Source of the DNA: Tenacibaculum sp. 190524A05c
GTDB taxonomy: Bacteria; Bacteroidota; Bacteroidia; Flavobacteriales; Flavobacteriaceae
Assembly (NCBI RefSeq): GCF_964036595.1
Contig: NZ_OZ038523.1
Location: 1,804,501 to 1,868,500, forward strand
DNA length: 64,000 nt
Direction: 5' to 3'
Position numbers and translations under genes: made by a program. The notes under the pieces are model-generated. The model did no database searches and was not told the DNA's origin. It was given only the letters and a program-made list of their open reading frames with translations. Positions 29,716 through 38,156 of the stretch are shown one piece after another. Every line of letters starts with the position of its first letter. The stretch's first letter is position 1.

Positions 29716-30480
29716 ATGACAGATTTTTTAAAGAGAGAAGATAAGTATACCTATGCTGAAGCTGGAGAAGGAAAAGCTATTATTGTACTTCATGGATTAA
29801 TGGGTGCTTTGAGTAATTTTGACTCTACGTTCAAGCATTTTTCTGAGAATGGATATAAAGTTTTAATTCCTGAATTACCGCTTTATACCCTACCAATACT
29901 TAAAACCAACGTTAAAAATCTTGCGAAGTTTTTACATGATTTTATCGAGTATAAAAACTTAAAAGATGTTGTTCTTTTAGGGAATTCTCTAGGAGGTCAT
30001 ATTGCGTTATACTACATCAAACACTACCCTCAAGATGTTTCTGCTCTTGTATTAACTGGAAGTTCTGGTTTATACGAAAACTCAATGGGAAATAACTACC
30101 CAAGAAGAGGAGACAAAGGATTTGTTCGCACAAAAACTCAAGAAGTTTTTTATGACAAATCTATTGCCACAGAAGAATTAGTAGATCAGGTTTACGATGT
30201 TATTAATGATAGAAATACTTTAGTAAAAACATTAGCAATTGCTAAAAGTGCAGTTCGTCATAACATGGCTAACGATTTACCAAACATGAGTCAACCGACT
30301 TGTATTGTTTGGGGAAAGAATGACACTGTTACTCCTCCTGAAGTAGCTGAAGATTTCCATAGATTACTTCCTGATAGCGACTTGTTCTGGATAGATAAAT
30401 GTGGTCATGCTGCGATGATGGAACACCCTGTTGAATTCAACGAAATTTTAGAGAGCTGGTTTAAACAGCGAAATATATAG
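29716..30480 (+). CDS. Alpha/beta hydrolase
   Basis: 254 residues with the oxyanion-hole region VLHGLMGALSNF, the nucleophile elbow LLGNSLGGHIAL, a catalytic aspartate near WGKNDTVTPP and the histidine in KCGHAAMMEHP. It has no signal peptide, so it is cytoplasmic. Substrate unknown; the fold covers esterases, C-C hydrolases and similar. It is divergent from mraZ and 28 bases upstream of engB, an order I believe is common in Flavobacteriaceae. Confidence 0.88.
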   Translation: MTDFLKREDKYTYAEAGEGKAIIVLHGLMGALSNFDSTFKHFSENGYKVLIPELPLYTLPILKTNVKNLAKFLHDFIEYKNLKDVVLLGNSLGGHIALYYIKHYPQDVSALVLTGSSGLYENSMGNNYPRRGDKGFVRTKTQEVFYDKSIATEELVDQVYDVINDRNTLVKTLAIAKSAVRHNMANDLPNMSQPTCIVWGKNDTVTPPEVAEDFHRLLPDSDLFWIDKCGHAAMMEHPVEFNEILESWFKQRNI

Positions 30481-30508
30481 CCAACAACTTAGAGGAAATA
30501 GTTAAAAC

Positions 30509-31120
30509 ATGAAGATTAAATCTGCTGAATTTGTGATGAGCAATAGTAACGTGACTAATGCTCCTAAAGATCATATTCCTGAATATGCATTCATTGGTAG
30601 ATCCAATGTTGGAAAATCTTCATTGATTAACATGCTGATGGAACGTAAGAAATTGGCAAAAACATCTGGAACTCCTGGGAAAACTCAGTTAATCAATCAC
30701 TTTAAAGTAAATGATGAATGGTTTTTAGTTGATTTACCAGGATATGGATATGCAAAAGTTTCTAAAAAGAAAAGAACTATTTTTCAATATTTTATTGAGA
30801 ATTACTTCAAAGAAAGAGAACAATTAGTTTGTGCTTTTGTTTTGGTGGATTCACGTCATGATCCGCAAAAAATCGATTTAGAATTCATGCGCTTTTTAGG
30901 TGAAAATCAAATTCCGTTTGCTATTATTTTCACAAAGGCTGATAAACTACCTAGTTCTAAACTAAACAAACAATTACTTTCATACAAAAGAAAACTTCTA
31001 GATCACTGGGAGAGTTTGCCTGTTAACTTTTTAACTTCTTCTACTTCCAAATTAGGAAGAGATGAAGTTTTAAACTTTATTGACAGTGTAAATAAGGATG
31101 TTGCTGATGATTTTAAATAA
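30509..31120 (+). CDS. engB: Ribosome biogenesis GTPase EngB/YsxC
   Basis: 203 residues. G1 motif [12 protein letters not shown]2 region [14 protein letters not shown]3 DLPGYGYAK, and G4 TKADK are in order. It assists assembly of the large ribosomal subunit. It is in a run with the hydrolase before it and the pseudouridine synthase 6 bases after it. Confidence 0.95.
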   Translation: MKIKSAEFVMSNSNVTNAPKDHIPEYAFIGRSNVGKSSLINMLMERKKLAKTSGTPGKTQLINHFKVNDEWFLVDLPGYGYAKVSKKKRTIFQYFIENYFKEREQLVCAFVLVDSRHDPQKIDLEFMRFLGENQIPFAIIFTKADKLPSSKLNKQLLSYKRKLLDHWESLPVNFLTSSTSKLGRDEVLNFIDSVNKDVADDFK

Positions 31121-31126
31121 ATCGAT

Positions 31127-31816
31127 ATGCATTCTAATAAAAACAACTTATTAGTTCTTCACGAAGACAATCACATTATCATTATTAATAAAAGAGCTGG
31201 AGACATTGTTCAAGGTGATAAAACTGGTGATAAACCTTTAAGTGATGTTGTTAAAGAATATATCAAGGAGAAATATAACAAGCCAGGAAATGTGTTTTTA
31301 GGAACAGTTCATCGTTTAGACAGACCCACTTCTGGAATTGTAATTTTCGCACGTACTTCTAAAGCTTTAGAACGCTTGAATAAAATGTTACGTGACAAAG
31401 AAATTAAAAAAACATATTTTGCTGTTGTAAAAGGTCATTTAACTAAAAAAGCAAACACCTTAACCAACTTCTTAAAAAAGAATCCTAAAAACAATAAATC
31501 CTCTGCTTTTCTGAAAGAAATCCCAGGTAGCAAAAAAGCAATTTTACACTACATAGTTGTTAAAGAATTGGATAATTATAGCTTGCTAGAAATAGATCTA
31601 GAAACTGGAAGACATCATCAAATTAGATGTCAACTTTCAAATATTGGACATCCAATAAAAGGCGATTTAAAATACGGTTTCGCACGAAGTAATAAGAATG
31701 GAAGCATCCATTTACATGCTAGAAAAATAGCCTTCATTCACCCTGTGAGTAAAGACCAAATTACAATCACTGCTCCATTACCAATGAACGATCCGATTTG
31801 GGATGCTTGTAACTAA
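31127..31816 (+). CDS. RluA-family pseudouridine synthase
   Basis: 229 residues. The catalytic motif GTVHRLDRPTSGIVIFARTS carries the conserved HRLDR aspartate. Further family segments are TYFAVVKG, LETGRHHQIRCQLSNIGHPI and LHARKIAF. There is no S4 domain, so it resembles the short RluA/TruC-like group. It isomerises uridine in rRNA or tRNA; the target site cannot be assigned. Confidence 0.92.
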   Translation: MHSNKNNLLVLHEDNHIIIINKRAGDIVQGDKTGDKPLSDVVKEYIKEKYNKPGNVFLGTVHRLDRPTSGIVIFARTSKALERLNKMLRDKEIKKTYFAVVKGHLTKKANTLTNFLKKNPKNNKSSAFLKEIPGSKKAILHYIVVKELDNYSLLEIDLETGRHHQIRCQLSNIGHPIKGDLKYGFARSNKNGSIHLHARKIAFIHPVSKDQITITAPLPMNDPIWDACN

Positions 31817-31849
31817 ATTCGTATATTTAGTTTTTTTAGACCCTTTTCA

Positions 31850-32878
31850 ATGAAAGCATTAAAATATTTACTCGTTTTCAGCATCCCTTTAACTGTATAT
31901 GTTTCATTCACCTCAACCGGTTGGATAACATTTCTTCCACTTATTTATGTTTTCGGAATTGTTCCTTTATCTGATATGTTTTTAAAGGTAAATGCAGAAA
32001 ACTTCGATAAAGAACAAGAGGTAATTGAAAAAAACAATAAACTATACACCTACATCTTATACTTAACACTACCTGTACAAGTTGGGTTTCTTATTTGGTT
32101 TTTATTTGTAATTAATGAAACTACAGCTCCTTTAGATTTAATTGGTAGAATTTCGGCAATGGGAATTATGTGTGGTGTTATAGGAATTAATGTTGGTCAT
32201 GAATTAGGTCATCGTAACAATAGATTCGAAGAATTATTAGGAGAAATTTTATTAGCTACTTCTTTAGAAACGCATTTTTTACCGTATCATAATGCTGGTC
32301 ATCATTTTAATGTTGCGACCCCGGAAGACGCAGCAACGGCAAGAAAAAATGAACCTTTATATACTTTTTGGATTCGATCTCAATTTATGAGTTATCTCCA
32401 AGCTTGGAAGTTAGAGAACAAAAGATTAGTTACTTCTGATCGTTCTTGGTCCCATCACCAAAACAGAATGTTGATCTACACTATTTGTCATGCTATTCTT
32501 ATCGGAAGTATATTCTACTTTTTCGGATTAACTACAACACTCTATTTCTTAATAGCTGCAATTTTTGGAATTCTATTATTAGAAACCGTAAACTACATAG
32601 AACACTACGGGTTATTAAGAACTAAAAATAAATTTGGCAGATACGAAAGAGTAAAACATATACACTCATGGAATTCCAATCATGTTATTGGAAAACTAGT
32701 GTTATTTAACTTATCACGACATTCAGACCATCATTACAATGGCAGTAAACATTACCAAATATTAAAATCTTTACCTGAAAGCCCGCAAATGCCAACGGGT
32801 TACCCAGGAATGATGTTACTCTCTCTCATTCCTCCTATTTGGTTTAGAATAATGAATAAAAAACTTCAAGAAATTTAA
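31850..32878 (+). CDS. AlkB-like alkane 1-monooxygenase / membrane fatty-acid hydroxylase
   Basis: 342 residues with four to six membrane helices and the histidine boxes of the membrane diiron family: GHELGHR, HNAGHHFN, NYIEHYGLLR and RHSDHHYNGSKHYQ. NYIEHYGL is a hallmark of alkane 1-monooxygenases. It would hydroxylate the end of an alkyl chain in the inner membrane, needing rubredoxin or another electron donor that is not encoded nearby. The following aldehyde dehydrogenase, 3 bases on, suggests oxidation of the product, but a role on lipids rather than alkanes is equally possible. Confidence 0.84.
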   Translation: MKALKYLLVFSIPLTVYVSFTSTGWITFLPLIYVFGIVPLSDMFLKVNAENFDKEQEVIEKNNKLYTYILYLTLPVQVGFLIWFLFVINETTAPLDLIGRISAMGIMCGVIGINVGHELGHRNNRFEELLGEILLATSLETHFLPYHNAGHHFNVATPEDAATARKNEPLYTFWIRSQFMSYLQAWKLENKRLVTSDRSWSHHQNRMLIYTICHAILIGSIFYFFGLTTTLYFLIAAIFGILLLETVNYIEHYGLLRTKNKFGRYERVKHIHSWNSNHVIGKLVLFNLSRHSDHHYNGSKHYQILKSLPESPQMPTGYPGMMLLSLIPPIWFRIMNKKLQEI

Positions 32879-32881
32879 TAC

Positions 32882-34255
32882 ATGAGCATTCCTCAACTTA
32901 TTGAGCAACAAAAACAGTTTTTTGCAACCCAGCAAACAAAAAGTGTTGCTTTTAGAAAAAAGAGTTTACAAAAATTACTTAAAGAGATCATCCGAAGAGA
33001 AAACGATATTTTAAAAGCATTGCATAATGATTTTAAAAAGTCGGAATATGAAGGTGTAATGACAGAAACGAGTATTGTTATTGCAGAAGTAAAAATGATG
33101 ATTAAAAAAGTAGCGTATTGGTCTAGACCGAAACGTGTTCAACCAGCACTACTGAATTTTCCATCATCAGCAAAAATTCATACTGAACCTTATGGAACAA
33201 CCTTAATTATTGCCCCTTGGAATTATCCGTATCAATTGGCTTTTTCTCCATTGGCCGGAGCAATAGCAGCAGGAAATACTGTTGTTTTAAAACCTTCTGA
33301 ATTAACACCTCATACGAGTGCTATTTGTAAAGAAATAGTTGAAGCAGTTTTTGACCCAGGACATGTTACTGTTGTTGAAGGAGGAGTATCAGAAGCACAA
33401 GAATTGTTGGCTCAACGTTGGGATTATATTTTCTTCACAGGAAGTGTTCCTGTTGGACGAATCGTAGCAAAAGCGGCTGCTGAATATATCACACCTGTTA
33501 CTTTAGAACTGGGAGGAAAAAGCCCGTGTATTGTAGATGATACTGCCAATTTAAAATTAGCCGCTAAACGAATTGTTTGGGGGAAATTTTTAAACGGTGG
33601 ACAAACTTGTATCGCTCCAGATTACTTGCTTATCCATAAAAAGAGCAAAGACAACTTTGTAGCGGCATTTAAAGAAGAAATCACTAAGGCTTATGGAGAA
33701 AACCCACAAGCTTCAGAAGATTTCCCGAGAATTGTAAATCAGAGAAATTTTGATCGATTAGCTAAAATGTTAGAAAACGAATCTGTTTTAGCTGGAGGAA
33801 CAACAAATCGAGATGAAAATTATATTGCTCCGACATTATTAGATGAAACTAGTCTTGATAGCGAAGCCATGAAAGGAGAAATCTTTGGTCCGATATTACC
33901 TTTGTTAACCTATGAAACACAAGAAGACTTAGCTACTGTAATTTCTAAATATGATAAACCTTTAGCCTTTTACGTGTTTTCAAATAAGAAGTCGTTTGCA
34001 AAAGAACTTATTAAGAAATATTCATTCGGAGGCGGAACTATAAACGATACGACAGTTCATTTCGCGAATCATAAATTACCTTTTGGAGGTGTTGGTGAAA
34101 GTGGAATTGGTGGGTATCATGGTAAACATACTTTCGATACTTTTTCTCATAAAAAAGGAGTGGTAACTCGAGGAAACTGGTTAGATGTACCGACTCGATA
34201 TGCTCCTTACAAAGGAAAACTAAAACAATTAAAAACCTTAATGAAACTAGGATAA
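32882..34255 (+). CDS. Aldehyde dehydrogenase, class 3 / fatty aldehyde type
   Basis: 457 residues. NAD-binding region PWNYPYQLAFSPLAGAIAAGN, the general base in LELGGKSPCIV, and the catalytic cysteine in GGQTCIAPDYLL are present. Class 3 features include the short N-terminus, FFTGSVPVG and the late block LPFGGVGESGIGGYHGKHTFDTFSHKK. It oxidises aldehydes to acids. Three bases after the AlkB-like gene and two bases before the nitroreductase, it is clearly part of one operon. Confidence 0.93.
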   Translation: MSIPQLIEQQKQFFATQQTKSVAFRKKSLQKLLKEIIRRENDILKALHNDFKKSEYEGVMTETSIVIAEVKMMIKKVAYWSRPKRVQPALLNFPSSAKIHTEPYGTTLIIAPWNYPYQLAFSPLAGAIAAGNTVVLKPSELTPHTSAICKEIVEAVFDPGHVTVVEGGVSEAQELLAQRWDYIFFTGSVPVGRIVAKAAAEYITPVTLELGGKSPCIVDDTANLKLAAKRIVWGKFLNGGQTCIAPDYLLIHKKSKDNFVAAFKEEITKAYGENPQASEDFPRIVNQRNFDRLAKMLENESVLAGGTTNRDENYIAPTLLDETSLDSEAMKGEIFGPILPLLTYETQEDLATVISKYDKPLAFYVFSNKKSFAKELIKKYSFGGGTINDTTVHFANHKLPFGGVGESGIGGYHGKHTFDTFSHKKGVVTRGNWLDVPTRYAPYKGKLKQLKTLMKLG

Positions 34256-34257
34256 TC

Positions 34258-34989
34258 ATGAGTGAAAAGACCGTTTCTGAAGCCATAAACTATAGAAGAT
34301 CTGTTAGAGTTTACGATAATGAAAAACCAATAGATTCCTCAGTTGTAAAAAAATGCATTCAACAAGCAGTATTAGCACCCAACAGTAGTAACATGCAGTT
34401 GTGGGAGTTTTACCACATTACTTCCAAAGATGTCATAGAAGAAATTGTTCCGTTATGTTTTGGACAAAATGCAGCGAAAACTGCACAACAGTTAGTTGTA
34501 GTAACGGTTCGCAAAGATTTATGGCCTAAACGCGCAAAAGCCAATTTAGATTATCTAAACAAAGTATTTCCTCCAAAACCAAAAGCAGAACAAACTAGCC
34601 GAGAGAAATTTGCCAAAAACTATTACCAGAAACTTATACCAACGGTTTATAGAGATTTCTTCGGATTATTTGGATTATTGAAATACGTAATTATGCTAGT
34701 AATGGGTTTATTCAAACCTATATATAGAGAAGTTCGTGGTAAAGACATGCGTGTTGTTGCACATAAAAGTGCTGCTTTGGCCGCACAAACTTTTATGCTA
34801 AGTATGGCTGCCAAAGGATACGACACATGCCCGATGGAAGGTTCTGATACTTGGCGCGTAAAAAAAGTTATTGGATTGCCTTTTGGTGCCGAAATTAACA
34901 TGATTATTTCCTGTGGAATTCGAAAAGAAGAAGGAGTCTACGGACAACGTTTTAGAGTTCCTTTTGAAGAAGTGTATAAAACGATATAA
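34258..34989 (+). CDS. Nitroreductase-family flavoprotein
   Basis: 243 residues. The FMN-binding start AINYRRSVRVYD, LAPNSSNMQLWEFY and the C-terminal AAKGYDTCPMEGSD, VIGLPFGAEINMIISCG fit the nitroreductase family. An insertion at about 95-160 contains a hydrophobic helix (LKYVIMLVMGLF), unusual for the family, that may be a substrate lid or a membrane-contact segment. It reduces an unknown acceptor with NAD(P)H. It closes the monooxygenase-dehydrogenase operon. Confidence 0.88.
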   Translation: MSEKTVSEAINYRRSVRVYDNEKPIDSSVVKKCIQQAVLAPNSSNMQLWEFYHITSKDVIEEIVPLCFGQNAAKTAQQLVVVTVRKDLWPKRAKANLDYLNKVFPPKPKAEQTSREKFAKNYYQKLIPTVYRDFFGLFGLLKYVIMLVMGLFKPIYREVRGKDMRVVAHKSAALAAQTFMLSMAAKGYDTCPMEGSDTWRVKKVIGLPFGAEINMIISCGIRKEEGVYGQRFRVPFEEVYKTI

Positions 34990-35022
34990 AACTCCTAATA
35001 TCCTGGATTACTTTCGAGATAA

Positions 35023-35060
35023 CCAGAATTATAGTAATGATATAAGTAGTTGTAAATAAC
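35023..35060 (+). repeat. Weak cassette-boundary element E0 (start of array)
   Basis: The end GTTGTAAATA (35049-35058) is the exact inverse of TATTTACAAC at 35453-35462, on the other side of the gene at 35061-35447. It is taken as the right arm of a first boundary. It has no inner palindrome partner, so this is a low-confidence call. Confidence 0.35.
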
Positions 35061-35447
35061 ATGAAAAAAAGAAATCTATTCGGAATTATAACTCTTCTTC
35101 TTGTTTTATATAGTTGTTCAAATTCAAAACTTAATAAAACAGATTTAACTTGTGGTTATGAAAATCAAAAAATCACTATCCAAATTGAAAACGGAAAAGA
35201 ATTTTTAATTTATAATCAACCAACTAAAACTAATTTTATAACAACAAATATTGACCCGATAAATCTCAGGATTGCAGGAGCTGGGATTAGGGTTCTTGGA
35301 ACGAATAAAGATAAAACGGGAATGCGAACAGAAATTAAAGTTCTCGAGGACTATATAGACAATGATACTTTGAATATTAAAGTTTGGTACACTAAAGACA
35401 ACCAAAAAACGTGTGATTTTAAAATACCTATTAAAAAAGTTGAATAA
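35061..35447 (+). CDS. Small lipoprotein of unknown function (first cassette gene)
   Basis: 128 residues with a lipoprotein signal peptide ending in LYSC (cysteine about residue 19). The mature part is a small beta-rich domain with no motif I recognise (YENQKITIQIENGKEFLIYN, then an IRVLGTNKDKTGMRTEIKV block). It is flanked by inverted ends TATTTACAAC/GTTGTAAATA, which marks it as the first unit of the cassette-like array. Confidence 0.75.
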   Translation: MKKRNLFGIITLLLVLYSCSNSKLNKTDLTCGYENQKITIQIENGKEFLIYNQPTKTNFITTNIDPINLRIAGAGIRVLGTNKDKTGMRTEIKVLEDYIDNDTLNIKVWYTKDNQKTCDFKIPIKKVE

Positions 35448-35452
35448 AATAG

Positions 35453-35654
35453 TATTTACAACAATGGCTATAATTAATACGGGTTTTGGTGTTTAATCCA
35501 AAGTTTAGTCTATTTTTATAAAGTCCGCCCAATCTTTTAATTTGGCTTTTAAAATGAAAAAATTAAAACAAAATAAAAAGTTTTAACTAAGTGCTTAATC
35601 GGAAGTTAATCGCAGATTTATTTCCTCACTAATCATAGCCGAAGCGGTTAGTCA
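35453..35654 (+). repeat. Cassette-boundary element E1
   Basis: Left arm: TATTTACAACAAT, then GGCTATAATTA (35466-35476). Right arm: TAATCATAGCC (35630-35640), then GAAGCGGTTAGTCA. The two inner blocks are inverse copies with one mismatch. The central 110 bases, with GTCCGCC, AATTTGGCTTTT, an A-rich block and GTGCTTAATC, are homologous to element E9. Confidence 0.7.
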
Positions 35655-35665
35655 TAATTTAAAAA

Positions 35666-36778
35666 ATGAGATTATTTAATAAGAAATATAAATGGGATGG
35701 TTATTGGGAAACCTGCTACTTTTTGAAAGAATTTGATTCAAATGAAGAAATTAATATCCAATTTGAAGATGAGTTATCTGAAATTCCAAAACCCAAAGAT
35801 TCTCAATTAAATTCTGTAACTTTTATAATTAATAATCAAGCGAAAATTTTAAACAGTCTCTATGAAAGTTTTTTGTCTGAATATGATAAATGGAAAGAGA
35901 TTTATGAAGAACATTTACCAGAAATGAAGTCTATAAATGATGTTAAAAAACATATAGAAATTTCGTCTATTTATATTGACTTACCAGAAAAAGAAAGTAT
36001 TTCTTATATTGGCTATAGAGGTGATTGTTCTTGGGATGAAGAACATGGTATAGGATTTTATACTCACAAACTTAAAGTCTTGGAAGTAGGAGAGTCTTCT
36101 ATTGGTTTTAGTGGCACATGGAATGCTTACAGAGATTTAGGGATTGAAAAGCAAATTGAATCTGAAATAGCAGAGAATAATAAAAATCCTAAGCTTCCGA
36201 AAAGATATATTCCACACCCTACTTACGGACTAAAACCTTCACAAGAAGATGCTAATAAAGGATACTACTACCATTTAATTGAAAGAGGATTTAATCAAGA
36301 GTTTATAAACCACTTTAATCAAGGTGATATAAATACAGAAACAAGAACAGGTTACGTAGATATGTCTTTTCTAGAAAGAGCGTGTCAGTCAGACAATAAT
36401 GAAATAGTCGAATTTCTTTTATCTAAAAAACCAGTTGAAACTAAAGGATGCTTAAAACAAGCTAGTTATAATTTAAATTTATCAATGATAAAATCGCTTG
36501 TCAATCATGGAATAAACATAAATGAGCAAGATGACTGGTTTAAAGATTATCCTATTCAAAATATTGTTTCTTCAATTGGTACTTTAGTTAGAAATAAAGA
36601 ATCTAAAGAAAAGTATCTCAAAGCTATTGATGTTTTAAAGTGGGTATTAAATAATGGTGCAAATTCAGAATTTGTATTAAATCCAATAAATGAATACGAT
36701 AAATTAGAATATAGTTTTGAAGATAAAAAGGTAAGAGACGAAATTAAAGAAATATTAAAAAACTATGGCTATAAGTAA
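35666..36778 (+). CDS. Two-domain protein: DUF6985-like N-terminus and ankyrin-like C-terminus
   Basis: 370 residues, no signal peptide. The first half contains GDCSWDEEHGIGFYTHKLKVLEVG, which resembles the WDEEHG core of DUF6985/DUF2262 proteins; this match is from memory. From about residue 210, helical pairs such as SFLERACQSDNNEIVEFLLSK and NLSMIKSLVNHGININEQDDW look like degenerate ankyrin repeats. The last codons (NYGYK) and the stop lie inside boundary element E2, so the element supplies the C-terminus. This pattern is seen in many polymorphic-toxin immunity proteins, but no toxin is adjacent. Confidence 0.75.
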   Translation: MRLFNKKYKWDGYWETCYFLKEFDSNEEINIQFEDELSEIPKPKDSQLNSVTFIINNQAKILNSLYESFLSEYDKWKEIYEEHLPEMKSINDVKKHIEISSIYIDLPEKESISYIGYRGDCSWDEEHGIGFYTHKLKVLEVGESSIGFSGTWNAYRDLGIEKQIESEIAENNKNPKLPKRYIPHPTYGLKPSQEDANKGYYYHLIERGFNQEFINHFNQGDINTETRTGYVDMSFLERACQSDNNEIVEFLLSKKPVETKGCLKQASYNLNLSMIKSLVNHGININEQDDWFKDYPIQNIVSSIGTLVRNKESKEKYLKAIDVLKWVLNNGANSEFVLNPINEYDKLEYSFEDKKVRDEIKEILKNYGYK

Positions 36779-36890
36779 TTGCTTGTTCTAACCTACTCCT
36801 GAAAACCCTCGCGGATTTTAAGTTTTGTGTGTACTTGCAAAGCTAAGTGCTAAACCACGCAACTAATCATAGCCGAACCGTTGACAATAA
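36760..36890 (+). repeat. Cassette-boundary element E2 (overlaps upstream gene end)
   Basis: Left arm AACTATGGCTATAAG begins within the upstream CDS, and the TAA stop is part of the arm. GGCTATAAGTAATTGC (36767-36782) is mirrored by GCAACTAATCATAGCC (36859-36874). The right end is CCGTTGACAATAA. The centre has CCTCGCGGATTTTAAG and AAGTGCTAAACCACGC. The left 35 bases are shared with E10. Confidence 0.75.
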
Positions 36891-36907
36891 TTTAAAAAAC
36901 AAGAAGA

Positions 36908-37468
36908 TTGAGAAAATTTCTGTCAGATATATATAAAGTAAATGATAAAATTCTTGATGAATATATTTCACACTGGTCTGAATACCAAATACCAAAAAAA
37001 ACTATAATTACCCAACCTGAAAAAACTGAAAACTATATCTATTTTGTGAAGGAGGGAATTCAAAAATCTTACTATTTAAATGAAGGAAAACAACATATAA
37101 TGTTTTTTGCCTACAACCCATCATTTAGCGGGGTTATGGAATCCTTTCTAACACAAACCCCTTCAAAATACTACCTTGAAACAATTACTGACAGTAAGTT
37201 TTTAAGATTATCTTACAGTAAACATATACAACTAATTAAAGAATACAGAGAACTTGAAACGCTATTTAGAAAAATTACAGAACAGTTTTTATTAGGTATT
37301 ATCGAAAGACATCATCAACTAATGGCTTTTAACACCAAAACCCGTTTCAAAAATTTTGCAAAGAGAAGTCCGCATTTAATAAATATAATTCCTCAAAAAG
37401 ATATAGCTTCCTATCTACGAATTGATGCTACCAATTTTAGTAAACTAATTAATACAATCGAAATCTAA
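36908..37468 (+). CDS. Crp/Fnr-family regulator (cassette gene)
   Basis: 186 residues. A cyclic-nucleotide-binding-like beta roll (about 25-115: QPEKTENYIYFVKEGIQKSYYLNEGKQHIMFFAY) is followed by a dimer helix and a short C-terminal helix-turn-helix (PQKDIASYLRIDATNFSKL). The arginine of the cAMP pocket is not evident, so another or no ligand is likely. The start is a TTG at 36908 close to the boundary element; no ATG is near. It shares a unit with the next gene, separated by a hairpin. Confidence 0.82.
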   Translation: MRKFLSDIYKVNDKILDEYISHWSEYQIPKKTIITQPEKTENYIYFVKEGIQKSYYLNEGKQHIMFFAYNPSFSGVMESFLTQTPSKYYLETITDSKFLRLSYSKHIQLIKEYRELETLFRKITEQFLLGIIERHHQLMAFNTKTRFKNFAKRSPHLINIIPQKDIASYLRIDATNFSKLINTIEI

Positions 37469-37492
37469 AAATCTTGGTTTTTACCAAGATTT
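37469..37492. terminator. Hairpin between the regulator and the SnoaL-like gene
   Basis: AAATCTTGGT pairs perfectly with ACCAAGATTT around a TTTT loop just after the stop codon. No T-run follows on the plus strand, so it may attenuate rather than terminate. Confidence 0.5.
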
Positions 37493-37539
37493 AAAACACT
37501 TCCATTTCTGAACTTTGTCTCATTAATAATTAAAAAAAC

Positions 37540-37992
37540 ATGAGATTAATCAAACACGCATTTATAATAGGAATAACAATATTCTCTATAAATGCTTATG
37601 CCCAACAAAAGGAAACAAATACTATGACAAATCAAGAAATTGTAACAAAGTTTTTAAATGGATTTAATAACCCTGAATTGATTCAAGAATCAATAGCATT
37701 GTTAGCAGATGACTATAAATTTAAAAATCCAATGGTTGAATTGAATTCTAAAATAGAATTTATTGCATTAGCCAAACAAATAGGTGCTGTAATCACCGGA
37801 ATAGAAATAATCAATATCGCTGAAAATGGGAATTGGATAGCTGTCCATTATGATTTTAAATCCTCTGTCGTAGGTCTGGAATCAAACACAGCCACTGAAT
37901 GGTTTAAGATTGAAAATGGAATGATAAAAGAATCAAATTTAATATACGACACTTCGGAATGGAGAAAATTTTATGCACAGATGAAAGAATAA
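37540..37992 (+). CDS. Secreted SnoaL/NTF2-like protein
   Basis: 150 residues with a signal peptide (IFSINAYAQQ, cleavage after residue 21 or so) and a small alpha+beta domain typical of SnoaL-like polyketide cyclase/NTF2 folds: NQEIVTKFLNGFNNPELIQESIALLADDYKFKNPM, then WIAVHYDFKS and GMIKESNLIYDTSEW. It is probably a periplasmic ligand-binding or enzyme domain of unknown substrate. It is immediately followed by boundary element E4. Confidence 0.75.
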   Translation: MRLIKHAFIIGITIFSINAYAQQKETNTMTNQEIVTKFLNGFNNPELIQESIALLADDYKFKNPMVELNSKIEFIALAKQIGAVITGIEIINIAENGNWIAVHYDFKSSVVGLESNTATEWFKIENGMIKESNLIYDTSEWRKFYAQMKE

Positions 37993-37994
37993 AA

Positions 37995-38132
37995 CTATTG
38001 CCAACAATGTATAAAAGTAATAACGGTTTGGATGAAAACTCGAATCATTTTTTCTAATAATTAGGTATCTTGTCTTCCGAAAGGTAAGTACATTTATTCG
38101 CCACTGCTCTTATACTAAACTGTTAGCAACAA
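37995..38132 (+). repeat. Cassette-boundary element E4
   Basis: Left end TTGCCAACA (37998-38006) then ATGTATAAAAGTAAT. Right end has TTATACTAAAC then TGTTAGCAA (38121-38129). The ends are inverse copies with one mismatch, as are the GTATAA blocks, but the right arm has several extra bases between them. The centre is CTTCCGAAAGGTAAG. Confidence 0.75.
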
Positions 38133-38156
38133 CAAAAATGCTATGAAAAATTCTTT

